This document shows positions 19,674 through 28,145 of a stretch of 64,000 bases of DNA, piece by piece. Position numbers and translations under genes: made by a program. This DNA comes from Methylacidiphilales bacterium (GTDB lineage: Bacteria; Verrucomicrobiota; Verrucomicrobiia; Methylacidiphilales; UBA1321), in the NCBI GenBank assembly GCA_021272165.1, contig JAJSLK010000011.1, forward strand, positions 1 through 64,000, given 5' to 3'. A model generated the notes under the pieces. That model searched no databases and had not been told where the DNA came from. It saw only the letters and a list, made by a program, of their open reading frames with translations. Within the stretch, counting starts at the first letter, position 1, and each line of letters opens with the position of its first letter.

Positions 19674-20660
19674 ATGAAAACACAAATCCTCGCATCTGAT
19701 CTCACTAAGCAAGCTCCACATAGCCCGCGCAATCGTATCGGTGGATTCGCTATTGCCAGCCGTACCGTCGATAAATGCCGCGCTGAAGTGGCGGGAAAGC
19801 TCGGTGAATATCATTACGACTGTCCCTTGGATAACGTGCTTTTCACCTTCAAGGGCATCACTGGCGCACAATTTAAAACCGCCGTTCAAGCATCCAAAAC
19901 TTACGAAGACGTCGGTTCCTGGTTACTGGCCAACGGTACATCGAAAACTCCTGCGGAGATCAAAACGTGGTCGGATGGAGTGGAGGCCGGTAGCCCGATG
20001 AAAAATCCAGAGAAGCGCGATTTCTTCGTCAAAAACTGCACAAAGCTTGGGCTTGATCCGGAAACGAGCACCACGTTCGATTGGCTTGAAGCCGATGACC
20101 GCGCCAGCTTCGGCGAGATTCCTCTCAAGGAACTTAAGGCGAATGCTGCCAGTACCGGCAAAGAGGAAGACCGAAAAATGTACAAGACCGGGAACGATAT
20201 CTCCCAAAGCCAGCGGCTGGAGATAAACGCGATTTTAAACCAGAGGTTGGCGTCAGCGGTCGATCTGCAAATGCAGATGAAGCAGGCGCATTGGAATGTC
20301 AAAGGGCCCAATTTTATTGGACTACACGAGCTGTTCGATAAGATTGCCGAGGCGGCAGAAGATTATGTCGATCTGATCGCCGAGCGTATTGTTCAGCTCG
20401 GAGGCATCGCAGAAGGAACCGTTCGCGTTTCAGCCGCCCGTTCCCAACTCGATGAATACCCGCTGGCGGTTGCCGAAGGCACTTCTCATATCAGCGCGGT
20501 TGTAACGGCTCTTTCGACCTTCGGACACGAGGCGCGGGGTACCATCACCGAGGCGGATGACCTGGATGATGCCGACACGGCCGATCTGTTTACCGAGGTT
20601 TCGCGGGGGATAGATAAGTGGCTCTGGTTTGTCGAAGCTCACACCCAATCCACGAAGTAG
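19674..20660 (+). CDS. DUF5069-Dps fusion protein
   Basis: 328 residues in two parts. Residues 1-150 match the DUF5069 pattern common in Verrucomicrobia (DLTKQAPHSPRNRIGGFAIA, then DKCRAEVAGKLGEYHYDCPL). Residues about 165-328 are a complete Dps ferritin-like domain with the ferroxidase signature AHWNVKGPNFIGLHELFDKI and ERIVQLGG. A Met at the joint (KEEDRKMYKTGND) corresponds to a normal Dps start, so the fusion probably arose by joining two neighbouring genes; an internal start there could also yield free Dps. The Dps part would oxidise iron and shield DNA. The sequence shows no frame break. Confidence 0.85.
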   Translation: MKTQILASDLTKQAPHSPRNRIGGFAIASRTVDKCRAEVAGKLGEYHYDCPLDNVLFTFKGITGAQFKTAVQASKTYEDVGSWLLANGTSKTPAEIKTWSDGVEAGSPMKNPEKRDFFVKNCTKLGLDPETSTTFDWLEADDRASFGEIPLKELKANAASTGKEEDRKMYKTGNDISQSQRLEINAILNQRLASAVDLQMQMKQAHWNVKGPNFIGLHELFDKIAEAAEDYVDLIAERIVQLGGIAEGTVRVSAARSQLDEYPLAVAEGTSHISAVVTALSTFGHEARGTITEADDLDDADTADLFTEVSRGIDKWLWFVEAHTQSTK

Positions 20661-20680
20661 AAACGCTGCCTGATCTAATC

Positions 20681-20866
20681 ATGAACAAGCCCACCATTTC
20701 CCAAAAAGCGCTCAACCAACGAAAGCGTAAGGCCGAAGAAGCCAACCCCAGCCCAAAACCCAAAAAGCGTGACAATACGTTTTCTCAATCCCGCGACATC
20801 CGTGAAGATCGCGATATGCGTCAAACGAAGACGGATGAACCCCGAACACTTCAACACCCACTTTAG
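20681..20866 (+). CDS. Small basic hypothetical protein
   Basis: 61 residues from the ATG at 20681, very rich in Lys, Arg and Gln (ALNQRKRKAEEANPSPKPKK) and likely disordered. It lies 20 bp after the Dps fusion gene and 9 bp before the next gene on the same strand, so an operon member is plausible. Low complexity means coding status is not certain; a nucleic-acid-binding role is a guess from its charge only. Confidence 0.45.
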   Translation: MNKPTISQKALNQRKRKAEEANPSPKPKKRDNTFSQSRDIREDRDMRQTKTDEPRTLQHPL

Positions 20867-20875
20867 CTGACACTT

Positions 20876-21277
20876 ATGAAAATCGATCCACCAGAAGACG
20901 CGGCCTTGATCATTAACTCCGCGGGCGTCGGAACGGTAACCGACAAGATGGTCCGGGAAAGAGCAGTTGAACTGGCCGTAATTGACGGACGCACCGCCCA
21001 AGAAGTATCAACGTCCGATAGGGAACAGGCCAAGCGGGAGTTGACGGGCGGGTCTGACCAAGACCCGAATGAGGCCCTCCTTGAGTCTACACCGGAATCT
21101 GAACGATGGGACCCTTTGCCGGGATCCACGGGGCATGTCGCCCCAGTGACTTCCATCGACGATGAAGATGACGAAGGTCGAAGCGTGAGCGAGAGGCTCG
21201 TCGAAGAGGGTGTCTTGGAGGCCGAGCACGATCAGATGGTCCAAGCTGCGAAAAAGCAGAAGGAGGAGAATAAATAA
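20876..21277 (+). CDS. Hypothetical acidic protein with a DUF2934-like segment
   Basis: 133 residues. Residues 24-57 (MVRERAVELAVIDGRTAQEV, then REQAKRELTG) recall the DUF2934 pattern of I-R-x-R-A-x-E-L-x-x-x-x-G and a closing A-x-R-E-L helix. The rest is strongly acidic and ends in a Lys/Glu tail. No catalytic motif. It lies between the Dps fusion and the NADP reductase on the same strand. Confidence 0.55.
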   Translation: MKIDPPEDAALIINSAGVGTVTDKMVRERAVELAVIDGRTAQEVSTSDREQAKRELTGGSDQDPNEALLESTPESERWDPLPGSTGHVAPVTSIDDEDDEGRSVSERLVEEGVLEAEHDQMVQAAKKQKEENK

Positions 21278-21349
21278 TCGCCGTTTAAGCTGTCGAGCTT
21301 TCGACCATGCGATTGGCTTCCTCCGGCCTTGAAAGGCAGAGATTATTTT

Positions 21350-22354
21350 ATGACCAAAATTACGAGCAGCGAGATTCGGTTAGTGTCGCGTCCCAAGGGG
21401 ATGCCTGTCGCGGTAAACTTCACCTTGGCCATGACTGAGTTGGAGCCACTTCAAGATCAACAGGTGCTAGTTCGCAATCTCTTCATGTCGGTAGATCCCT
21501 ATATGCGCGGTCGCATGAATGAAGGGGAATCGTATATTCCGCCCTTCGAGATAGGCAAGCCGCTCGAAGGCGGAGCTGTTGGCGAGGTCGTCGAGTCACG
21601 CTCCAAGGAATTTAAACCCGGCGATGCCGTCACCTCGAATTTGGGATGGAGGGAATACTTCGTTGCTTCGCCGAAGGAGTTGTATTCGGTCAGTCGCGAT
21701 ATACAGCCGCTCTCGGTTTACCTCGGCGCTCTTGGCATGACGGGCATGACGGCATGGGCAGGGCTCAATTCAGGGGAGGTCAAAGCCGGAGATGTCATTT
21801 TTATTTCCGGTGCCGCTGGGGCCGTCGGAAATATGGCTGGGCAACTAGCCAAGTTGCGCGGATGTCGTGTCATTGGATCCACAGGGTCCATGGCAAAGGT
21901 GATGTTTCTGCGGGCAGAATGTGGCTTTGATATCGCCTTTGATTACAAAACTGCGCCTGTTCTCGAACAACTGAATCTCGAAGCGCCGGACGGTATTGAC
22001 GTTTATTTCGACAATGTGGGCGGGGAAGCGCTTGAAGCGGCGCTTTCAGTTTTGCGTATCCATGGCCGGATCATCGCCTGCGGTGGTATCTCCCGGTACA
22101 ACGACAAGAAGCCTCAACCCGGTCCTTCCAATTTATTTAACGTAACCGCGAAGAGGCTCACGATGAAGGGGCTGATCGTTACCGATTGGATGGATCGGCG
22201 CAGCGAGTTTGAAAAAGAAGTGGGTGGTTACTTCCGCTCCGGCAAGTTGAAGAGCAAGGAAACCGTTGTGGAAGGTATTGACCAGGCAGTGAATGCATTC
22301 ATCGGTCTCTTCGACGGGAAAAACTTGGGCAAAATGGTGGTGAAGCTGACCTGA
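21350..22354 (+). CDS. NADP-dependent oxidoreductase (zinc-free MDR, CurA-like)
   Basis: 334 residues. It has the leukotriene B4 dehydrogenase/CurA pattern: VNFTLAMTELEPL near the start, MSVDPYMRGRMNE as the substrate-loop signature, the Rossmann motif ISGAAGAVGNMAGQLAKLRG, and YFDNVGGEALEA. No zinc ligands. Such enzymes reduce the double bond of enones and enals, detoxifying lipid peroxidation products. The ATG at 21350 is used; the longer frame from 21329 adds seven residues without support. Confidence 0.88.
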   Translation: MTKITSSEIRLVSRPKGMPVAVNFTLAMTELEPLQDQQVLVRNLFMSVDPYMRGRMNEGESYIPPFEIGKPLEGGAVGEVVESRSKEFKPGDAVTSNLGWREYFVASPKELYSVSRDIQPLSVYLGALGMTGMTAWAGLNSGEVKAGDVIFISGAAGAVGNMAGQLAKLRGCRVIGSTGSMAKVMFLRAECGFDIAFDYKTAPVLEQLNLEAPDGIDVYFDNVGGEALEAALSVLRIHGRIIACGGISRYNDKKPQPGPSNLFNVTAKRLTMKGLIVTDWMDRRSEFEKEVGGYFRSGKLKSKETVVEGIDQAVNAFIGLFDGKNLGKMVVKLT

Positions 22355-22391
22355 AGCCCACGCCGAGGAGGGTTTTTCCTCGAAACGAAAT

Positions 22392-22874
22392 ATGTCCAAA
22401 CTCTTTTCCCTATTGCCAGAGCCTAAACTTATCGGCATCGCCGCCGATCACGGCGGCTATGAACTAAAGCAATATCTGGCCGAAATGTTGCGTAGTGCTG
22501 GCCACGACGTGATCGATTTCGGTGACCGACAGCCCAAGGCGGAGGATGACTATCCTGATTTTATCGTGCCACTGGCACGCGCCGTTGCGGGCGGGGATGT
22601 GGAACGGGGCGTGGCCATCTGTGGAAGTGGTGTCGGGGCCTCTGTTGTCGCCAATAAAGTGGCAGGAGTGCGGGCCTGCCTTGTTCACGAAAACTTCTCC
22701 GCACACCAAGGAGTGGAGGACGACGACCTGAACATGATCTGCTTTGGTGGCCTCGTCATAGGTCACGCCCTTGCCTGGGAGTTGGTTCAAACATTCCTCA
22801 CGGCGCGGTTCAGTGGCGCGGAACGGCATCGTCGTCGACTCGCCAAAATTGCGGATTTGGAAAAATCGCGTTGA
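22392..22874 (+). CDS. rpiB: Ribose 5-phosphate isomerase B (RpiB/LacAB family)
   Basis: 160 residues. It begins with IGIAADHGGYELKQYL and has the central loop VAICGSGVGASVVANKVAGV, with the catalytic Cys in CGSG, and HNFxxG-region equivalents (ENFSAHQGVEDDDLNMICFG). The enzyme interconverts ribose 5-phosphate and ribulose 5-phosphate, or similar sugar phosphates. In this cluster it would feed pentose phosphates toward xylulose 5-phosphate, a substrate of phosphoketolase. It lies 9 bp before the phosphorylase. Confidence 0.9.
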   Translation: MSKLFSLLPEPKLIGIAADHGGYELKQYLAEMLRSAGHDVIDFGDRQPKAEDDYPDFIVPLARAVAGGDVERGVAICGSGVGASVVANKVAGVRACLVHENFSAHQGVEDDDLNMICFGGLVIGHALAWELVQTFLTARFSGAERHRRRLAKIADLEKSR

Positions 22875-22883
22875 GGTAAAATT

Positions 22884-25430
22884 ATGAGCGAATCCAAACC
22901 CATACCGCGTCCAGCGTACAACCTTCTACCCACGGAGGTTGATGGATTCGACTCCCTGGCGGAACTAGCTCTGGATATGCGCTGCTCGTGGAATCATGGG
23001 GCGGATACCCTATGGCAGCAACTTGATCCTGATTTATGGGAACTGACGCAGAACCCATGGGTTGTCCTGCAAACGGTCTCCAGAGAGCAGCTTATGAGCA
23101 AGCTGGCCGATTCCGCGTTTCGGAAGCGTGTGGATGAACTGCGGGCAGCGAAGCAGCAGGCGGAGGAGACGCCCGCGTGGTTTCAGCAGAATCATCCGCA
23201 ATCCCCTTTGACCTGCGTCGCGTACTTCAGCATGGAATTTATGCTCAGCGAAGCACTGCCGATCTACTCGGGTGGCTTGGGCAATGTGGCCGGCGATCAG
23301 CTTAAGGCCTACAGTGATCTGGGCGTACCGGTGGTGGGAATAGGGCTGCTCTACCAGCAAGGCTACTTTCGCCAAGTTATCGACAAGGATGGAGCCCAAC
23401 AGGCTCTTTTCCCCTATAATGATCCCGGTCAACTGCCGATAACGCCGCTGCGACAACCGAATGGAGAGTGGCTACGGTTGGAAATCGCCTTACCCGGTTA
23501 CTCGGTATGGCTGCGTGCCTGGCAGGTCCAGGTCGGCAGAGTGAAGCTTTACCTTCTCGACAGCAACGATGCGGCAAACTTTCCTGCCCATCGAGGCATC
23601 ACCAGTGAGTTGTATGGCGGTGGTCCGGAAATGCGTCTCAAGCAGGAACTGCTTCTTGGGATTGGCGGATGGCGGTTGCTCGGGGCGCTTGGCATCCAGC
23701 CGGAAGTTTGTCATTTGAACGAGGGCCATGCGGCCTTTGCCGTCTTGGAACGCGCCCATAACTTCATGCACGAGACTTCCGTGCCCTTTGAAGTCGCGCT
23801 GGCTGCCACGCGTGCGGGAAACCTCTTCACTACTCACACCTCGGTTGCTGCTGGTTTCGATCGCTTTGCTCCGGGACTTATTGAGCAATATCTTGGTCCC
23901 TACGCGGAACAAAAGCTCGGCATCAGCCTCCATGATTTACTGGCCCTCGGTCGTCAGAATCCAGACGATCCATCGGAAGCTTTTAACATGGCCCACCTAG
24001 CCATACGAGGCAGTGGGGCAGTGAACGGCGTGAGTCGCCTGCATGGTGAAGTTAGCCGGAACCTCTTCGAGCCTCTTTTCTCCCGATGGCCAGCACCTGA
24101 GGTGCCTATCGGATATGTGACCAACGGTGTTCATATGCCGACTTGGGATTCGGCTGCCGCGGATGATCTTTGGACCGAAGCGTGCGGAAAGGATCGCTGG
24201 CTTGGCACGCAGGAAAATCTGGAGAAGGACATTCGCTGCGTTTCCGACATCCGTCTTTGGCAATTTCGAACCGCGGCCAAGAAATCTCTTGTTGAATACA
24301 CTCGCAGCCGCCTTTCCAGGCAATTGGCTGTTTCCGGCAGATCGCCCGAGTTGGTTGAGGTGGCCAAGCATCTCTTTGATCCCAACGCATTGACCCTGGG
24401 CTTCGCGCGTCGCTTCGCCACCTACAAACGACCGAATCTGCTGCTGCACGACCCGTCGCGACTGCTTCGGCTATTGTCCGATCCCCACCGGCCGGTGCAA
24501 CTCATCATCGCCGGCAAGGCCCATCCCGATGACCAAGGCGGGCAGGCCTTAATCAGTGAGTGGATCCATTTCATCCGTCGGGTAGAAGTCCAACCTCACA
24601 TCATTTTCTTGAGCGACTACGACATGCTGTTGACGTCGCATCTCGTCCAGGGAGTCGACGTCTGGATCAACACGCCGAGGCGTCCATGGGAGGCATGTGG
24701 GACGAGCGGCATGAAGGTACTGGTCAACGGGGGGCTCAATCTTTCGGAATTGGATGGTTGGTGGGCCGAAGCCTATCTTCCGGATTTGGGTTGGGCGATT
24801 GGAGATGGCCTGGAACATGGCACTGATCCGGACTGGGACCGCGCCGAAGCGGAGATGTTGTACGACGCGCTCGAACACGAAGTGATCCCAGAGTTCTATG
24901 CTCGAGATGAAAAGGGGATCCCGACCGCCTGGGTGGCTCGGATGCGAGAAAGCATGGCACAATTAACCCCTCGCTTTTCAGCCAGTCGCACGGTACGCGA
25001 GTACACCGAACAGCATTATCTTCCGGCAGCGACTGCCTACCGTTCGCGAGTTGCCGATAAAGGCGCAATCAGCCGACAAATGGTCAACTGGAAGCATCGC
25101 CTCGAGGAGGAATGGACCAAAATTCATTTCGACGAAGTGAAGGTGAGGACTCTTGGGAACGAGCACTCCTTTGAGGTTCACGTCTGTCTCAGCGACCTCG
25201 ACCCCGAATCAGTACGGGTCGAGCTTTATGCCGATGGAGTCCTGGGCAGTCCATCCGTGATTGAGAAAATGAAGCGCGTTCTCCAACTGGCCGATACTTC
25301 CAGCGGCTACGTTTATAGCGCGACAGTATCCTCGGATCGTCCCGCGTCGCACTTCACAGCCCGGATTATCCCGTATCATGATCGCGTGGCAGTTCCCTTG
25401 GAAGAATCCCGCATCCTGTGGCAGCGGTGA
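22884..25430 (+). CDS. glgP: Alpha-glucan (glycogen) phosphorylase, GT35
   Basis: 848 residues, the shorter DUF3417-containing type as in Thermotoga rather than the animal type. The N-terminal DUF3417 region (AELALDMRCSWNHGADTLW) is followed by the GT35 body, with VCHLNEGHAAF, the regulatory-site free TTHTSVAAGFDRF, and the pyridoxal phosphate lysine in ACGTSGMKVLVNGG. It releases glucose 1-phosphate from glycogen or maltodextrin with phosphate, saving one ATP per glucose. It is last in the palindrome 3 operon. Confidence 0.95.
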   Translation: MSESKPIPRPAYNLLPTEVDGFDSLAELALDMRCSWNHGADTLWQQLDPDLWELTQNPWVVLQTVSREQLMSKLADSAFRKRVDELRAAKQQAEETPAWFQQNHPQSPLTCVAYFSMEFMLSEALPIYSGGLGNVAGDQLKAYSDLGVPVVGIGLLYQQGYFRQVIDKDGAQQALFPYNDPGQLPITPLRQPNGEWLRLEIALPGYSVWLRAWQVQVGRVKLYLLDSNDAANFPAHRGITSELYGGGPEMRLKQELLLGIGGWRLLGALGIQPEVCHLNEGHAAFAVLERAHNFMHETSVPFEVALAATRAGNLFTTHTSVAAGFDRFAPGLIEQYLGPYAEQKLGISLHDLLALGRQNPDDPSEAFNMAHLAIRGSGAVNGVSRLHGEVSRNLFEPLFSRWPAPEVPIGYVTNGVHMPTWDSAAADDLWTEACGKDRWLGTQENLEKDIRCVSDIRLWQFRTAAKKSLVEYTRSRLSRQLAVSGRSPELVEVAKHLFDPNALTLGFARRFATYKRPNLLLHDPSRLLRLLSDPHRPVQLIIAGKAHPDDQGGQALISEWIHFIRRVEVQPHIIFLSDYDMLLTSHLVQGVDVWINTPRRPWEACGTSGMKVLVNGGLNLSELDGWWAEAYLPDLGWAIGDGLEHGTDPDWDRAEAEMLYDALEHEVIPEFYARDEKGIPTAWVARMRESMAQLTPRFSASRTVREYTEQHYLPAATAYRSRVADKGAISRQMVNWKHRLEEEWTKIHFDEVKVRTLGNEHSFEVHVCLSDLDPESVRVELYADGVLGSPSVIEKMKRVLQLADTSSGYVYSATVSSDRPASHFTARIIPYHDRVAVPLEESRILWQR

Positions 25431-25479
25431 TTAGACCAAGAAGGCTTGGCGGAATTCTCAGAGGTGAGGCTAATTCAAG

Positions 25480-25497
25480 ATGGGGTCTTCACCCCAT
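25480..25497. promoter_or_regulatory. Island operator palindrome 4 (slipin-BON unit)
   Basis: Perfect ATGGGGT-CTTC-ACCCCAT. It lies 109 bp before the slipin gene and 49 bp after glgP. CTTAAG at 25524-25529, 26 nt past the core, is the same hexamer in almost the same place as at palindrome 3. Confidence 0.8.
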
Positions 25498-25606
25498 AGC
25501 AGCGGTAACGGAACGGAGACTATCTTAAGACTTCCCCCGCAGTAGCAACTTCGAGGTTTAAACAAACGCACCTCTCATCTGAGGTGCAATAGATGGACAT
25601 ACCAAA

Positions 25607-26566
25607 ATGAGACAAACCAATTCCTTCGGAACCTTGATATTCATCATCATTTTTGGCGTTGGTGGAGTTTTGGCTTACGTTGTTGGCGGGATTGCCGGCA
25701 CCGTGGTCGCTAGCTGCATCGGAGTCGGTGCATTTATCCTTGCCATAATTGCTTCCAGCGCCATTCGGGTGGCCAACCAATGGGATCGAGCGGTGATCTT
25801 GCGTCTCGGTCAATTCCACGCACTGAAGGGCCCGGGACTTTTTTTTATTATCCCAGTGATCGATGCGATTCCTTATTGGATCGACACCCGCGTCATCACC
25901 ACCGGCTTTAAAGCGGAAAAGACGCTGACCAAAGACACGGTGCCCGTCGATGTGGATGCCGTGCTTTTTTGGAAAGTGGTTGATCCCAAGAGGGCGGCCC
26001 TGGATGTTGCCGACTACGAAAGCGCGATAAGTTGGGCCTCCCAAACGGCGCTGCGCGACGTCATCGGCAAAACCATGCTTTCGGACATGCTGGAAGGTCG
26101 GGACAAAATCAGCAGCCTGCTGCAAAAGATTATCGATGAACGCACTGAGCCCTGGGGGATCAATGTCATTTCAGTCGAAGTGAAAGATGTCTTAATTCCT
26201 TCAGGCTTGGAGGACGCCATGTCCATGCAGGCGCAAGCCGAAAGGGAGCGCCAGGCGCGGGTAATCCTCGGCGACGCGGAGCGACAGATCGCGGAGAAAT
26301 TTGCCGAAGCAGGCAAAAGCTACGAAGGCAACCCGATCGCTTTTCATCTGCGAGCCATGAATATGCTTTATGAGGGACTCAAGGAGAACGCCACCATCGT
26401 CATTGTCCCCAGCACTGCGGTCGAAAGCATGCAGCTCGGCGGTCTCGCCGGCATGACGGCGCTAACCATGGGATTAGGCCAGGATCGGACAAAAGTTCCG
26501 CCTATCCCTCCCAGAGTTCCTGAGGACGGCGTAAACGGTCATCAAGAACTGGCGCTCAAGACCTAG
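25607..26566 (+). CDS. Slipin, SPFH/stomatin-like membrane protein
   Basis: 319 residues. Two adjacent hydrophobic stretches at the N-terminus (LIFIIIFGVGGVLAYVVGGI, TVVASCIGVGAFILAIIAS) anchor it; then the SPFH domain begins at NQWDRAVILRLGQFHALKGPG and continues through VDVDAVLFWKVVDPKRAALD. The C-terminal helix (QAQAERERQARVILGDAERQ) is the oligomerising part. Slipins scaffold membrane microdomains and are usually paired with a NfeD protease partner; none is found here, and a BON protein follows instead. Confidence 0.92.
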   Translation: MRQTNSFGTLIFIIIFGVGGVLAYVVGGIAGTVVASCIGVGAFILAIIASSAIRVANQWDRAVILRLGQFHALKGPGLFFIIPVIDAIPYWIDTRVITTGFKAEKTLTKDTVPVDVDAVLFWKVVDPKRAALDVADYESAISWASQTALRDVIGKTMLSDMLEGRDKISSLLQKIIDERTEPWGINVISVEVKDVLIPSGLEDAMSMQAQAERERQARVILGDAERQIAEKFAEAGKSYEGNPIAFHLRAMNMLYEGLKENATIVIVPSTAVESMQLGGLAGMTALTMGLGQDRTKVPPIPPRVPEDGVNGHQELALKT

Positions 26567-26603
26567 TCGTAACCGACAAGGTATCCCCAGAAAGATCAAT
26601 CCT

Positions 26604-27287
26604 ATGAAAACCAGTGTTGAGAAAAGCGATGAAGAGATGAAGATCGATGTGCTCGCGGAGCTCGAATTTGATCCAAGTGTGAAAGTCACCGATATCGGAG
26701 TCTTGGTCAAAGACGGAACGGTGACGCTCAACGGTTGCGCGACAAGCTACGGCGAACGATTCGCTGCGGTGCGTTCTGCGAAGCGTGTTGCCGGGGTCAA
26801 GGCCATCGCTGACGACATTGAAGTTCATCTGCCTGATTCCTCTGTCCGATCGGATGGAGATATTGCCACAGCGGCTGCTCATCACATTGACTGGAATTCG
26901 ACAATCCCCAAAGGCATCGCAAAGGTAACAGTTCGGGATGGTTGGGTGACCTTACAGGGCGAATTTGGGTGGTGGCACGAGAAGAACGCCGCCGAAGAAG
27001 CAGTGCATCACCTGGTTGGTGTCAAAGGCGTAACCAATTTGATGACAATCAAACCCAAACTGGCACCAGCCGCCATTGAGTCGGCAATCAAAGATGCCAT
27101 CGAACGGAATGCCCTATTGGTAGCAGAGCAGATCCAAGTTGAGGCAGTGGAAAGTGAGGTAATCCTCCGTGGTAAGGTTCGAAGCTATACCGCACGAGAG
27201 GAAGCCGAACGAGTCGCTTGGGCCGCGCCGGGTGTGCTCTCAGTAGTAAACGAGTTGGATGTGGAATGGTTTTGGGGCGAGGAGTAG
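26604..27287 (+). CDS. Triple BON-domain protein
   Basis: 227 residues with three BON repeats, each marked by V-x-x-G-x-V-T/I-L and a later V-x-G-V-x-x-I/V: VLVKDGTVTLNGCATSYGER, VTVRDGWVTLQGEFGWWHEK and VEAVESEVILRGKVRSYTAR. No signal peptide or membrane helix, so it is probably cytoplasmic. BON domains bind membranes or phospholipids and are typical of osmotic stress proteins. It lies 37 bp after slipin in the same unit. Confidence 0.9.
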   Translation: MKTSVEKSDEEMKIDVLAELEFDPSVKVTDIGVLVKDGTVTLNGCATSYGERFAAVRSAKRVAGVKAIADDIEVHLPDSSVRSDGDIATAAAHHIDWNSTIPKGIAKVTVRDGWVTLQGEFGWWHEKNAAEEAVHHLVGVKGVTNLMTIKPKLAPAAIESAIKDAIERNALLVAEQIQVEAVESEVILRGKVRSYTAREEAERVAWAAPGVLSVVNELDVEWFWGEE

Positions 27288-27338
27288 CGGAATTGTAAGC
27301 ACCACGCCCGGCTCCGAATTGCCGACCGCGTTCAGTGC

Positions 27339-27920
27339 TCAAGTGGCCTTCGATGTCGGATTCATCACCGGGGGGAAGAGATCGGCGTCGGCATCGTGGC
27401 CCTTGCGCACCTCAACCGACATCTTGCTCAGCTTGGTAAAGATCTTTCCACGAAGACGAAGTGGCCACCAATCGTAGAGGTAGATTTCCATGGGGCGCCA
27501 CATTGCCACCCAGCCGGCGATGGTGAGGCCTTGTTGGATAAAGTCCGGCAGAATGCCAGTTCCCTTGGGCAAAAGAATCTCAGTAATGAAAAGGCAGAGT
27601 CCCAGGAAGGAGAGGCCAACAATTAGACTGGTTCTGCCCTGCCTCATCAGACGCTTGAATTCTAGTTTATTGAGCCTTTCCCGGTAGACGAAGTAGTTGC
27701 GAACAGCCTTTTGGGCGAGATCGCTGGCACGGTGGCCTTCGGGCGGTTTCTTCAGATAGATGATAAGCCCTACTGGTTCGTTTATCGGAAACTCCTGTGC
27801 CCAACTTAAGATAAAATCTTCTGCACTCCGGTCGAGGTCCCTGTCTGGAAAAGGCGACGGGTCGATGGTGTTAAAGAGCTGGTTAAGGTCTCGCAGGTTT
27901 AATTCGATTTGATGGACCAC
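27339..27920 (-). CDS. Hypothetical two-helix membrane protein
   Basis: 193 residues from a GTG at 27920. A soluble N-terminal half of about 100 residues (LRDLNQLFNTIDPSPFPDRD) precedes two membrane segments (TSLIVGLSFLGLCLFITEIL, GLTIAGWVAMWRPMEIYLY) and a basic C-terminus. I do not recognise a named family. It diverges from phosphoketolase across palindrome 5 and converges on the BON gene, so it is probably regulon-controlled. Confidence 0.7.
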   Translation of the reverse strand: MVHQIELNLRDLNQLFNTIDPSPFPDRDLDRSAEDFILSWAQEFPINEPVGLIIYLKKPPEGHRASDLAQKAVRNYFVYRERLNKLEFKRLMRQGRTSLIVGLSFLGLCLFITEILLPKGTGILPDFIQQGLTIAGWVAMWRPMEIYLYDWWPLRLRGKIFTKLSKMSVEVRKGHDADADLFPPVMNPTSKAT

Positions 27921-28049
27921 TCTGCAAGATACACCCTTTTCTTGCTTAGAAGAATTCTAACCCACAGAAAGTCTAGCCTAAATTGAACCGCTCGGCACTG
28001 CTGGAACGGTTCCGGAATTTTCGGTGGAGGTCTGGACTTTCGCAATCTT

Positions 28050-28067
28050 ATGGGGTGTTCACCCCAT
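28050..28067. promoter_or_regulatory. Island operator palindrome 5 (phosphoketolase operon / membrane protein)
   Basis: Perfect ATGGGGTG-TT-CACCCCAT. It lies 78 bp before xfp and 129 bp before the divergent membrane protein. A T-rich stretch ending TTTAGA at 28095-28100, 27 nt past the core, is the -10 candidate toward xfp. Confidence 0.82.
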
Positions 28068-28145
28068 TGTTCTTCAAGCCTCAAAGTTCCAATTTTTAGA
28101 TTGGATGGATGTGAAGATCACACCATCCAAAAAAAGGACCGACCT

